Shown here: piece by piece, positions 1 to 9,500 of the stretch
How the letters are laid out: the number at the start of each line of letters is the position of its first letter
Numbering within the stretch: position 1 is the first letter of the stretch
The notes under the pieces: model-generated
Databases searched by the model: none
The model's input: the letters and a program-made list of their open reading frames with translations, nothing else
Told to the model about the DNA's origin: nothing
DNA from: Psychroflexus salis
Lineage (GTDB): Bacteria; Bacteroidota; Bacteroidia; Flavobacteriales; Flavobacteriaceae
DNA length: 62,933 nt
Assembly: GCF_014640175.1 (NCBI RefSeq)
Contig: NZ_BMGL01000016.1
Span: 1 to 62,933 of the forward strand
Reading direction: 5' to 3'
Program-made: the position numbers and the translations under genes

Positions 1-65
1 TCTTCTTTTACCAAGAAGAACTGAGGTTAGAAAAAGAATTAGAACAAGTTAGGCAAAGCTTTTAA
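1..65 (+). CDS. C-terminal end of a small membrane-type protein (partial, paralogue of the gene at 11356)
   Basis: A frame open from the left edge ends at a TAA at 63-65 and encodes about 20 charged residues including EELRLEKELEQVRQ. This aligns with the C-terminus of the small protein at 11356-11517 (EEVRLEKKLELLRI), with about 13 of 20 positions identical, and the DNA is also visibly similar. A strong intrinsic terminator follows 22 bases after the stop, just as a terminator follows the 11356 gene. The start and any membrane segment lie outside the window. The function is not recognised; it is inferred to be the last gene of an upstream copy of the surface module seen at 6.5-11.6 kb. Confidence 0.6.
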   Translation, partial: FFYQEELRLEKELEQVRQSF

Positions 66-87
66 TTAGTTTTATATTCAATTATTT

Positions 88-127
88 AAAAATAACCATG
101 CTTTTCATAAAGCATGGTTATTTTTTT
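88..127 (+). terminator. Intrinsic terminator
   Basis: A perfect 17-bp stem (88-104 with 109-125) closes a 4-base loop (tcat) and runs into a T-tract at 119-127. It ends the transcript of the partial gene at the left edge. Because the stem is A/T-rich at its base it could also act on the opposite strand. Confidence 0.85.
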
Positions 128-573
128 AAATAGCAATTAATAAATTATGGCATTTTGATTATAAGACGTCGCTATTTAATACTCGAATTATTTCTGCCGA
201 TTTACTGCCCGTTAATATAAAACTTGTATATATACAAAACAGATTCATGATAACATGCGTGGTATTATTCAACTTATAGTTGTAAATGTTGAGTTTATGC
301 TGTTAAACTTTAAAAATAATGTACATTATTAATCAGGTTGTAAAGCATTTTACTTAAAAATGTAAATAATTAGTTATAAAATTTTAACTGAACATTCGAT
401 CAATGAGTCAATTAGTTCATCGATTTATAATGTTGGTAAAAAGTTAATAGTATGGATTTTTATGCTAAGGAAGTAATCTGCATTAAAACATATGGTTTAA
501 ATGGTTTAACGCTGTAAATTAAATTATTGCAGTAAATTAAAAGTAGGTTGCCTTTGTTCTGCTTAAAAATGTA
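128..573. other. AT-rich intergenic region with a palindrome
   Basis: About 450 bases without a convincing gene. The only clear structure is a perfect 16-base palindrome at 315-330 (AATAATGTACATTATT). Its 12-base core TAATGTACATTA recurs at 11665-11676, in the gap after the second copy of the small membrane protein. The 3' part is the downstream region of the minus-strand AraC-type gene. No RNA gene was recognised. Confidence 0.5.
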
Positions 574-1662
574 CTATGTGTTTTGTATTTTGTTGCATAC
601 TTTAAAATATTCACTTGGAGTAACTTTACAAAAAGTTTTAAAAGCTCTATTAAAAGATTGTTGTTTTTTAAAACCACACTCTTTCACTAATGCATTTACA
701 GTATATTTATTTAAATACCCATTGCTTATAAGTGAACAAGCATGCTTTATTCTCAAAGAATTAAAATACATTGGTATAGTTAATCCATTAGTTTCTTTCA
801 TAAACTTTCTTAATCTATAATCTGCAATACCTGTATCTATACTCAACCTTGAAATGCTATAATCTGGCTTTAAATAAGCTTCAGTAAGCATTAAATGATT
901 TTCAATTTGTTTAAAAATATTACTATGCTCGGATTTGTCAGAAATTCTGGTATTGCTAATTTCTTTTAAAATGAAAGTTGTTGCAGAAAGAACTAAAAGA
1001 CTTGCTATGGTTATTATTTTTTGTAGCAAAATAAATTCTACTGTAATAAGTTTAAAAAGGATTAGATTAACATGTAAGCTCAAAAAAATGCTGCTTAACA
1101 CGTAAAATAAAACATAGTGGTAGAAAAAACTCAGTAAAGTTGTCCTAACTTTACTTTTTATAGCTGTGTTTATAGTAATTTTTACATAGACAGTAATAAT
1201 ATTTACACTATAATAAATAATTATAATTGTTGATATTATAATTACATCTTCAAATCCATTAAAATAAAATTTACTTAAATCCATTATGCTTCCAGTCATT
1301 GGTATATGGTATTCAAAACTTGTAAGTTTTATACCAAAATGGTTTAAGGTGTTAACAATAATTAAGCATGTAAATAGCAGCTTATCAGTTATGTTAATTT
1401 TCACATATCTTTCTAAATAAACACTTTGCAAGTGTTTAAAGATAAAAATTAGGGCTGCTAACTTTACAACACTTATAAAAAACACAGATAACTTTATTTT
1501 TAAAGTTATGTAAAGACAAATACTAACAATAATAAATAACCTGGCAATGAAATGTAACAGTAAATAAATAAATTGGTATTTGTTTTTTTTATTTATTCTC
1601 TTAAATATTATAATTAAGATATAGACAAGAATAAATACAAGTAAGAAAGCAGGGCTAATCAT
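574..1662 (-). CDS. Membrane-embedded AraC-family transcriptional regulator
   Basis: The N-terminal 230 or so residues are a run of about six to seven hydrophobic segments, starting with ISPAFLLVFILVYILIIIF. The C-terminal 110 residues form an AraC/XylS DNA-binding domain with two helix-turn-helix units, including the second-helix signature ECGFKKQQSFNRAFKTF and PSEYF. Such proteins in Bacteroidota are thought to sense a signal in the membrane and bind DNA directly. The ATG at 1662 puts the first membrane helix at the N-terminus; a TTG at 1698 would add 12 residues. It is divergent from the T9SS protein gene at 1767, which makes that gene a plausible target (inference). The signal is unknown. 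Confidence 0.75.
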   Translation of the reverse strand: MISPAFLLVFILVYILIIIFKRINKKNKYQFIYLLLHFIARLFIIVSICLYITLKIKLSVFFISVVKLAALIFIFKHLQSVYLERYVKINITDKLLFTCLIIVNTLNHFGIKLTSFEYHIPMTGSIMDLSKFYFNGFEDVIIISTIIIIYYSVNIITVYVKITINTAIKSKVRTTLLSFFYHYVLFYVLSSIFLSLHVNLILFKLITVEFILLQKIITIASLLVLSATTFILKEISNTRISDKSEHSNIFKQIENHLMLTEAYLKPDYSISRLSIDTGIADYRLRKFMKETNGLTIPMYFNSLRIKHACSLISNGYLNKYTVNALVKECGFKKQQSFNRAFKTFCKVTPSEYFKVCNKIQNT

Positions 1663-1736
1663 ACGCAATATTACACATTTTTTAAAAACTGAGTGCAACC
1701 AAAAATTAATTGAAAGCGTCTAAGTAGACTTAAATG

Positions 1737-1744
1737 TAAATTTG
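1737..1744 (+). promoter_or_regulatory. Candidate -7 element for the T9SS gene at 1767
   Basis: TAAATTTG matches the Bacteroidota -7 consensus TAnnTTTG and lies 22 bases before the ATG, between two divergent genes. No good -33 TTTG sits at the usual 18-19 base spacing; a TTG at 1710-1712 is 24 bases upstream. This is therefore only a candidate. Confidence 0.4.
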
Positions 1745-1766
1745 AATTTGTTTAAAACCCCTTTAT

Positions 1767-4232
1767 ATGCAAATTAAAATTACACGGTATTTCATTCATT
1801 TTATAGTTTTTTTTGGTATTGGATTGTTATTTGCTCAAACTGTTCCCCAAACATCAAATTTAATAGCTTATTATCCACTTTTTGAAAATGCTAATGATAT
1901 AAGCGGAAATAATTACAATGGTGTTATTTTTAATAATCCAACATTGGTTGCTAACCGATTTGGGACATCTAATTCTGCTTATTTCTTAGATGGCGAAGAT
2001 GATTTCATTTATTTTGGCGATGAAATGTATGCTAGTTTACCTGATACAGATAATGATGGTTTTTACGAAGATAGTTTTTCTATTAGTATTTGGGCTAAAT
2101 CATCTTCAAACTCAACAGAATCGTTTATAGCGTTTGGTGTGAGTGATGGTTTATATACTGGTTTGATTTCTAGAATGGAAAGTAATAATCAAGTTTCTTT
2201 TAATTCTTCTAACTGGGGTTTTAATACGCATACTAGTGGTAGAAGAAGCGATGGTAATTGGCATCATTATGTATTTGTTTATACGGCAGGTAGTTCTAGG
2301 AAAGTTTTTATTGATGGTGATCTTACAGGAGTAAATTCTGATATCTCAAGACGTTTTAGATTTAAAACCTATGGCCTTTCAATTGGTAGAGAACGTTACA
2401 TTCCTAATCAAGATATTACAGATCTTAGCAATAGTACTATTAATTACACCGGCAGTGTAGATGATGTAAGACTATGGAATATTGCTTTATCTGATGCAGA
2501 AGTCGCGAGTTTATTTAATTATGAAAACAATTCGACTAACGATTATAGTCCTGAAACTTCGTGGGATGGAAGCCAATGGGATAAAGGTACACCATCGATA
2601 AATTCAACTGCTGTAATAGCTGTAGATTATTTAGAATCAACCAATTTAATATGCAATAAACTTGTAGTTAATTCTGGTATTAAAATTAATGTTTACAAGA
2701 CTTTAAATGTAGGTTCATCAATACTAAATAATGGACAAATCATTTTTAAAAGTGATGTTACGGGCGATGGTTATTTGGATGAATTTACAGGAACAATTTC
2801 GGGAACAGGAACCGTTATTACAGAAAAATACTACCCCGCCAAACGTGCCTTTAGAATGGTAGCTAGTCCTATAAGTGGTGGCAGTATTTTTGACAATTGG
2901 CAAGATGCCGGAGCTAGTAATACAGGTATTGGAACGCATATTACGGGCGAAGTAGGAACAGTAGGACAACACAATACTACAACAGGGCTAGACTATACCC
3001 AGTCAGGTAATCCTTCTTTGTTTGGGTTTAATGGAAGTTGGCAAATGGTTACTAATACAAAAACCACTAATTTAACAGTTGGAGTACCTTACCGCTTAAT
3101 GGTACGTGGCGATCGAACTCCGAGTTTATTACAATCTAATGATGCAACACCCAATCCTACCACTTTAGTTTCTACAGGTAATTTAGAAGTTGGCACTAAA
3201 AACATTACTTTTCCAAGTGCAACAGCTGGCGGTACAACTTATGCTTTTATAGCTAATCCCTATCAATCTAGAATCGATATGAGTGATGTTCTTTCAGCAA
3301 ATACCAATACAGATAACACTAAACTTTGGGTATGGGATCCGATGGTAAACGATCGAGGGACTTTTATTTTAATCGATGAGTTATCTGGTAATGGAACAGC
3401 TACACCAGCAAGTACAGCTACAAAGTTTATCGAACCTGGACAAGCATTGTTCATTCAAACAACAGAAGAAAGCCCAAGTATAACTTTCACTGAAAGCATG
3501 AAAGATGTAAGTAGTTTAAGCCTATCACCTGAAAGTTTAAGTCAACAACCACAGTTGTTATTCAACCTTCAAGATGAAAACCAAGAAGTGATCGACGCTA
3601 TTCGTCTGCGCTTTACTGAAGATACTGATAACGGAATAGATGCTTTGGATGTAGTTAAAATGGGCAATTTAGATGAAAACCTAGCTTCGGTAAACGAGAA
3701 TAGTTTATTCACTATTCAGCGTAGAAACTTTCCAGAAAATGATGAGGTGATTCCGTTATTTACCAACAACTGGCGTAATGAAAATTACAGTTTTACCGCG
3801 AATTTAAATAACTTGGGAGATACCAATGTGTACTTAGTAGATCACTACTTAGGCACAGAAACTTTAATAACTAATGGTGAAGCTTACAGCTTTAGTGTAG
3901 ATACGAATATAAGTGAATCGGTAAACAGTTTACGCTTTGCGTTGAAGTTTAATACAGAGACCATGAGTATAGAAGAGCAAGAAAACACTTTCTTTAGTCT
4001 CTATCCAAACCCAGCAAGAGATGTAGTCAACATTCAAACGAGTTTAGCCTTAGGTAGTCAAGTAAATATTCAAATCTACAACATGCTAGGTCAGCTAATG
4101 TTAAGTCAGAAGCAAACACTAAAAGCGAGTAGCTTACAAGTAGATGTACATAACTACCCAAGTGGGATATATATGGTAAAACTTACTAACGAAACAGGGA
4201 ATAAACAAGCGCAACAACTTATTAAAGAATAA
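1767..4232 (+). CDS. Secreted LamG-domain surface protein with T9SS type A sorting domain
   Basis: An 821-residue protein with a signal peptide ending near GLLFAQ. A LamG/concanavalin-A-like domain spans roughly residues 30-250 (LIAYYPLFENANDISGNN early, DDVRLWNIALSDAEV late). A short beta-rich linker leads to a long conserved region from about residue 348 (EKYYPAKRAFRMVASP), which is shared with the 1511-aa protein at 6532. The last 80 residues (LYPNPARDVVNI, YNMLGQ, GIYMVKL) are a T9SS type A C-terminal sorting domain, so the protein should be exported by the type IX system and attached to or released from the cell surface. LamG suggests binding of a carbohydrate or protein ligand. The ligand is unknown and the T9SS machinery is not in the window. 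Confidence 0.85.
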   Translation: MQIKITRYFIHFIVFFGIGLLFAQTVPQTSNLIAYYPLFENANDISGNNYNGVIFNNPTLVANRFGTSNSAYFLDGEDDFIYFGDEMYASLPDTDNDGFYEDSFSISIWAKSSSNSTESFIAFGVSDGLYTGLISRMESNNQVSFNSSNWGFNTHTSGRRSDGNWHHYVFVYTAGSSRKVFIDGDLTGVNSDISRRFRFKTYGLSIGRERYIPNQDITDLSNSTINYTGSVDDVRLWNIALSDAEVASLFNYENNSTNDYSPETSWDGSQWDKGTPSINSTAVIAVDYLESTNLICNKLVVNSGIKINVYKTLNVGSSILNNGQIIFKSDVTGDGYLDEFTGTISGTGTVITEKYYPAKRAFRMVASPISGGSIFDNWQDAGASNTGIGTHITGEVGTVGQHNTTTGLDYTQSGNPSLFGFNGSWQMVTNTKTTNLTVGVPYRLMVRGDRTPSLLQSNDATPNPTTLVSTGNLEVGTKNITFPSATAGGTTYAFIANPYQSRIDMSDVLSANTNTDNTKLWVWDPMVNDRGTFILIDELSGNGTATPASTATKFIEPGQALFIQTTEESPSITFTESMKDVSSLSLSPESLSQQPQLLFNLQDENQEVIDAIRLRFTEDTDNGIDALDVVKMGNLDENLASVNENSLFTIQRRNFPENDEVIPLFTNNWRNENYSFTANLNNLGDTNVYLVDHYLGTETLITNGEAYSFSVDTNISESVNSLRFALKFNTETMSIEEQENTFFSLYPNPARDVVNIQTSLALGSQVNIQIYNMLGQLMLSQKQTLKASSLQVDVHNYPSGIYMVKLTNETGNKQAQQLIKE
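3666..3726 (+). repeat. 61-base stretch identical to 10501-10561
   Basis: These 61 bases inside the first T9SS gene are identical, base for base, to 10501-10561 in the second T9SS gene. Flanking sequence is also very similar but carries scattered differences. The two genes are otherwise diverged, so this tract looks like recent recombination or gene conversion between paralogues. Confidence 0.85.
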
Positions 4233-4558
4233 AAAAATAGGATTCGCTAATAATTAATTCTTTTTTTAAATCTAGAGAAGTCTGATAAGTAAAAATTATA
4301 CTTTTATAATGATTACTATTTATAAAACCTATTTAAGTTTAGTAACTAGCTAATTGTCAGCTATATTTTTCTAATTCTGTATTTTCTATAACTACAAAAG
4401 AGTAAAAGTATAAAATAGATACTTGCAGAATATTATACTAAGTTCGTTTTTATTATTTCTGCTAAAAAAATCAAAAATAGTAACAAACACAATTAAATAT
4501 CTGTTATTACTACTAATAGAATTTTTTTTATTATTAATTTGTAGATTAATTTTTACAA
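4233..4558. other. AT-rich intergenic region, weak terminator
   Basis: Just after the stop of the first T9SS gene, a 5-bp stem (4240-4244 with 4256-4260, one G-T pair) runs into a T-tract at 4259-4267: a weak candidate terminator. The rest is very AT-rich and should hold the promoter of the TPR/LuxR-type gene at 4559. A TTG-started frame at 4423-4647 overlaps that gene and has the low-complexity composition of noise. Confidence 0.35.
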
Positions 4559-6166
4559 ATGAAAGTTTTTGTTCATTTTTTGTGTGTTATTTTTTTTTCC
4601 TTTTGTTGTTTAGGAGAAACAGGATTGTATGCTTACAATATATCTAAAAGCAATAACCAGCCAGAAAAAAAAACAATAGATTCTTTAGTCAATCAATCAA
4701 ATTATTATCTAAATAGTGATCTTAATAAATCATTAAATTATGCCTTAAGTGCACTTGAAGTTTCTGTTAAGGGAAATAATAAAAGTGATTTAATGCATGC
4801 TTACAATCAGTTGGGGAGAGTGTATTTTTATGTTGGCATGTTTGAAAACTCTTATGTTAATTGGCATAAAGCACATCAATTAGCTATTGAAACTTCTATA
4901 GAATCAGATGTTTCTAGTACTGCTTTTAATCTTGCTGCTTTATTTATAATTTTAGAAGAATACGACAAAGCCCAAGATTTTCTAAATATTGTAAAGCCTT
5001 ATTATTTTTCATCTACTTCTAAGGATTTTTTATTGAAACAATTAAATGTAATAAATAATCAAGCCTTGATTTACCATAAAACAGGAAAAATAGAAGAAGC
5101 ACGAGAGCACTTTGAAAAAGGCATAATCATTATTGAAAAAATTGAGCATAAAGCTCATGCTCTTTCATTTTTAAATGCCTACGCAAGCTTTTTAATAGAA
5201 CAAAAAGATCATGCTTTGGCATTAAAAATACTTAATAAAATTGGCGAAGTAAACAATGTTGACCTTTATTACAATGCACAAGTTGATGCTACACTACAGT
5301 TGAAGTATGCTAGTATTTATTTTGAATTAAAAAATGAACAAAAGGTAAAATACCACTTAAATAAGGGCATAGCTTTAGCAAAATCAATTAACTCTATTTC
5401 GTTGCTTAAAGAGTATAGTTTATTCTACCATCAAGTTTTTAAAGCTGAAGGCAATGCTGAAAAAGCACTCTTGTTTAAGGAAAGTTCAGATTCACTTTAT
5501 AAACTAGAACAACATAACGAATCAAAAATTGCCATTATTCGAGACGAGTTTGAAGAACAGTTGACTCAATTCAGAGGAAAAATAGATGAAGAAGCTTTAA
5601 AATTTACAAGACAAAAAAGGTTAATATTTATCTTTACCTTTATTACATTAACAGGATTATTGTACCTTATTTTTCTTAAATCCAAAAAACAAAAGTTGCT
5701 TAAAAAATTGAATAAAAAAAACATTAACCACTTAGAAAAAAAAGTAGAAAGTAAACATAAAGAAATTATTTCACTAGAATTAAAACACATACAACAAAAT
5801 TCTATGTTTGAAAAAATAATTTCAGACATAAAGTTTAACACTTCACAAAAAGAAATATTTGTAAACGATAAAAAAGCAATTGCTTCGTTGGTAAAGCAAA
5901 ACAAGTCTTTGTGGGATGAGTTTGAACTAAGGTTTAATCAAATCGATGCTGGTTTTTATACGGCTTTAGAAGCACAAAGCAAACAACTCACAAAAAATGA
6001 AAGACGACTTTGTGCACTTCTGCGCTTAGATTTTAGCACAAAAGAGATTTCGAACATAAATAATCAATCCATTAGATCTGTAGAGATTGCCAGAACACGC
6101 ATTAGAAAAAAATTAAATTTAACCCATACCAATATCAAACTTAATGCGTTCTTGAAACAAATTTAG
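4559..6166 (+). CDS. TPR-containing membrane protein with LuxR-type C-terminal DNA-binding domain
   Basis: A 535-residue protein. The N-terminus looks like a signal peptide or anchor (residues 1-25). Residues about 40-330 are helical TPR-like repeats (ALSALEVSVKGNNKSDLMHA, AYNQLGRVYFYVGMFENS). One membrane helix lies near 355-372 (LIFIFTFITLTGLLYLIFL), followed by a Lys/Glu-rich coiled coil. The last 65 residues form a LuxR/GerE-like helix-turn-helix (LTKNERRLCALLRLDFSTKE, then IRSVEIARTRIRKKLNL). This layout is a common Bacteroidota one-protein regulator with periplasmic TPRs and a cytoplasmic DNA-binding tail. It sits between two T9SS protein genes, so control of the downstream adhesin is likely (inference). 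Imperfect 11-base repeats lie near its 3' end and downstream. Confidence 0.8.
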   Translation: MKVFVHFLCVIFFSFCCLGETGLYAYNISKSNNQPEKKTIDSLVNQSNYYLNSDLNKSLNYALSALEVSVKGNNKSDLMHAYNQLGRVYFYVGMFENSYVNWHKAHQLAIETSIESDVSSTAFNLAALFIILEEYDKAQDFLNIVKPYYFSSTSKDFLLKQLNVINNQALIYHKTGKIEEAREHFEKGIIIIEKIEHKAHALSFLNAYASFLIEQKDHALALKILNKIGEVNNVDLYYNAQVDATLQLKYASIYFELKNEQKVKYHLNKGIALAKSINSISLLKEYSLFYHQVFKAEGNAEKALLFKESSDSLYKLEQHNESKIAIIRDEFEEQLTQFRGKIDEEALKFTRQKRLIFIFTFITLTGLLYLIFLKSKKQKLLKKLNKKNINHLEKKVESKHKEIISLELKHIQQNSMFEKIISDIKFNTSQKEIFVNDKKAIASLVKQNKSLWDEFELRFNQIDAGFYTALEAQSKQLTKNERRLCALLRLDFSTKEISNINNQSIRSVEIARTRIRKKLNLTHTNIKLNAFLKQI

Positions 6167-6531
6167 TGCAAAGTCCTTTTTTTTAGCACAAAAATTTTAC
6201 AGTGTACAAATCAATATTAGCCTTTCCTTTTTTGTAAAAACACTTGCCTGTTGCAATCTAGATAATTGTAGACTACTACAATTTTAATTCCTAATAACCT
6301 AAAAACGATTTTATTTTATACCAATTTTAGCCTACAGCTTCATTATACTTCTACAAACATGGAAAAGGGTTTTCTAAGTGTTAAAAATATTCTTTACGCC
6401 TGTTTTTTAATACAAAAAGCCATTTTGTGATAGTTTTGTGCTAGTAATATGAGATTTTCATGATGTGTTTTGTAAATCAACAAAGCTAAATTGTCATACA
6501 TTTATTTAAGTATAAATTTAACAAACATATA
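6167..6531. other. Intergenic region upstream of the large T9SS gene
   Basis: 365 bases without a gene. They hold the tandem 11-base repeat (6423-6444) and an inverted near-copy at 6183-6193. A TACATTTA at about 6498-6505 is one base off the -7 consensus but has no well-spaced -33. No strong terminator was seen after the upstream regulator. Confidence 0.4.
6423..6444 (+). promoter_or_regulatory. Tandem 11-base direct repeat, possible operator
   Basis: TTTTGTGATAG is followed immediately by TTTTGTGCTAG, two 11-base units differing at one position and phased by about one helical turn. They lie about 90 bases before the 1511-aa T9SS gene. Inverted near-copies (TTAGCACAAAA) occur at 6183-6193 and, inside the regulator gene, at 6033-6043. 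Repeats phased like this often bind a dimeric regulator; the neighbouring LuxR-type protein is the obvious candidate. This is inference. Confidence 0.4.
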
Positions 6532-9500
6532 ATGAATAAGTACTCCATTTTGTTTTTAATGTCTATTCTAGTTAGCATTTGTTACGCACAAACACCTGGT
6601 CTAATTTACAAGCCATCTTCTACCGATTTAGGGAGTAGTATTTTAGACCCTAATGGAGACGGATTTGTATCTCCAACCACCAATGGTTTTTCAGTTACAG
6701 ATTCTGGAGTTGGAAGCGAGTTAAAAATGATTTCATTACCAGTTTTTGAAAGTGAACCATTAAATGACATTTCTACAGGTTCTGGAGGAGGTCACACAGA
6801 TATAGCTTCAGCTGGAGGTTCAGAGTCGTGTTACATTCTTAAGCGTACTGTAAACGGTATTGATTACCTCATTATTCGCTTTAGGCTAGGTGGTGCATCT
6901 ACAGCCAGTAAAGGCTACTCCCTGCTTATTGATTCGGATGGCGTTTTTGGTACGGCATTAAGTTCTTCAAATTTAGGTTTTGATAGAGAGATTGTATATG
7001 AAACAGGTAATAATGGCCGTATTGCAATCTATAAACACGAGCAAGGAGCGGCAGGAACTTTAATTGCTTCATACAACGTAAATGCATACTCACAACGTTC
7101 TGTTGCACTCTCTACTGCAGGAGGAAATCCCGATTATTTTTATGACTTCTTTGTTCCATTAGAAGATATTGATGCGCCTGATCCGGTTCGTTTTACAGCA
7201 GTAACCGTTACAAGTGCAGGTAGTGGGGTGTTAGGAACCATTTCCGATTTTAATGGAATAAACGACAAGCTCTACGGAAACAATCTCTTATTGATTCAAC
7301 AATTACTCATCAATTCATTTCCTGCGGTTTCATTTGAAAATTTAGATGAAAATTTTGAAGCTTCAAACTGGTTGGTAAAAACAAACCATCCTACTATAAA
7401 CGCAGGTGTAACTCCAAGTTCCAATAGTATTTCTGGATTCAGTACCGAAGCAGATGGTACGCTCATTGAAGTTTTTAAGAACGCTATTTCATTAGGAACA
7501 ACTACAGTAAGTAGTAATACATGGTCTATTAGCATAACTGGATTAGAAGCAGGAGATATAATAAATGCTACCGCAAATGCTTCAGGGAAGAATAGTTCAG
7601 ATTTGTCAGCTAATGTTGTTGTTGCTAATGCACAAAGTTGTTTCACATCAAAACCAACGAACCTACAGAGAGGGAATCAACAAACAATAACAGGCGATTG
7701 GAGTCAAGAAGGTGTTGATCCTTCTGGTAATGTTGTGAGCATTCAACTTTATGAGCAAAACATTACTACAAATGCAATTACAATTAGAGATGATTCTCCC
7801 AACCATACCGTATTTGTTCAATCAGATGGTACTTGGAGTATGTCTCTAGCGGATAATCAAAATAACTTCAATAATAAATCTTATCTCTTTAAGGCAATTA
7901 TTATCGCCAACAATTGTACTTCTGCATTTTCTAACGTATCTACTAAAACCAATGGAGGTGCAGGTACTATAACATTTGCACCAGATATAACAACCAGTAC
8001 CCTATCGGATGTTGCTACAGAGCAACAAGTCTCTGTAATTAATCAAGATGCTGCTGCTGCCAATCTATTTTTGTATGTTAATGGTTTAGAAATACAAACA
8101 TCTGCAACCACTGTTGCATCAAATACTTCCTATTCGTTTACAGTTTCTGGACTTGCAGGCGATGATGTAATAACTGCGCGAGCTCAGGTTCCAAGTGAAG
8201 AATATTGGCTTTCAAATGTTTCAAATCAAATTAGTGTAACATTATCTGATCCACAAGCTTCTAGTATTCCCACAATAACGGGTACCTATGTTGCGGGTTC
8301 AGGCATTGGCATTACGGGAACAAGCTTGGAAGCATCAGGCACATTAATTACGGTATTTAAAAATGGTGTAGAAATTGGCACAGCTACTGTTTCTGCTTTT
8401 GGTACTTGGGAGTTAACAGGGCAAACCCTTGTCGCAGGAAACTCGCTTACAGCAACAGCAAAAGCAACGTCTAAGTCTGTTAGCGAATCATCAAATTCAG
8501 TTAGTGTTATTGCTAGTTTGCCAAGCTCGCCAACACTTAATGGTCCAATTAGTGTTGGGGATACCTCAGTTTCAGGCGGAGGAATAGATGGAAATACTAT
8601 TATAATTCTTGTAGATGCCGATCCTATTGGTACTGCAACGGTTGGAGCAGATAATGAATGGTCTTTAGAAAATATAGACTTAAACTACTTGTACAAAGGT
8701 GCAGAAGTTACAGCTATTGTTGTAAATAACAATGTTGAAAGCGAGCCTTCAAATGCAGAAATAGTATCCGGAGTATCTGATTTTTCCTTTACTCTAGCAG
8801 ATGGTAGTGTCATTCCAAGTAATTTAATTTCAGGGGAAACTATTGAAATAAAAATCACTGCTCAAGACTGTGCAAGCACACCTTGTACCACAGCTACTAA
8901 CTTTAATTCTTCAATAAGTCTAGCTTCAAATGCCATTATATCTCCTTTAGGTGAAACAGCCAATTTTAGTAGTGGGGAGTTAACGCTCTCATTAACCATT
9001 GGAGGAAGCGGAACTGTAAGAATATTAGGGACAAATCCTAACGATCCTACTGCAACAGGAGAATTTCAAATAGAAGTTTCTCCAGCAACTTGGGTGGGCG
9101 GTACTTCTACCGACTTTAATACAGCTTCCAACTGGCTTACAAATTCTGTACCTGGTAATGGGGCAGACATTGTATTTGATGCAAATGTTCTGAATAATTG
9201 TGCGTTAAATAATAATATCACTTTAAATACAATTGATTTCAATTCTGGGAGTCACTCGTATTCAATCGATTTAAATGAAAAGGAACTAAGTCTTAGAGGC
9301 ACACTCGTAAACCATACGCAACAAAAGCCTTTATTGGCTTCTGGTGAAGCAAAACTCAATTTACTTAGCAGTAGCCAAACCTTTACTGTTTATTTTGAAG
9401 AAAATTCCAGCCTAGAAAATTTAGTGATTAATGCAAATGCAAGCGAAATAACTCTAGGAAGTGAACTTCGTGTGACCAACACAGTTGAACTAAAACAAGG

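Noticed and set aside
548-820. Plus-strand 90-codon frame
   Set aside because: It is antisense to the helix-turn-helix end of the AraC-type regulator, which has clear family motifs.
4423-4647. TTG-started 74-codon frame before the TPR/LuxR gene
   Set aside because: Low-complexity Leu/Phe-rich translation of AT-rich DNA that overlaps the start of a well-supported gene in another frame.
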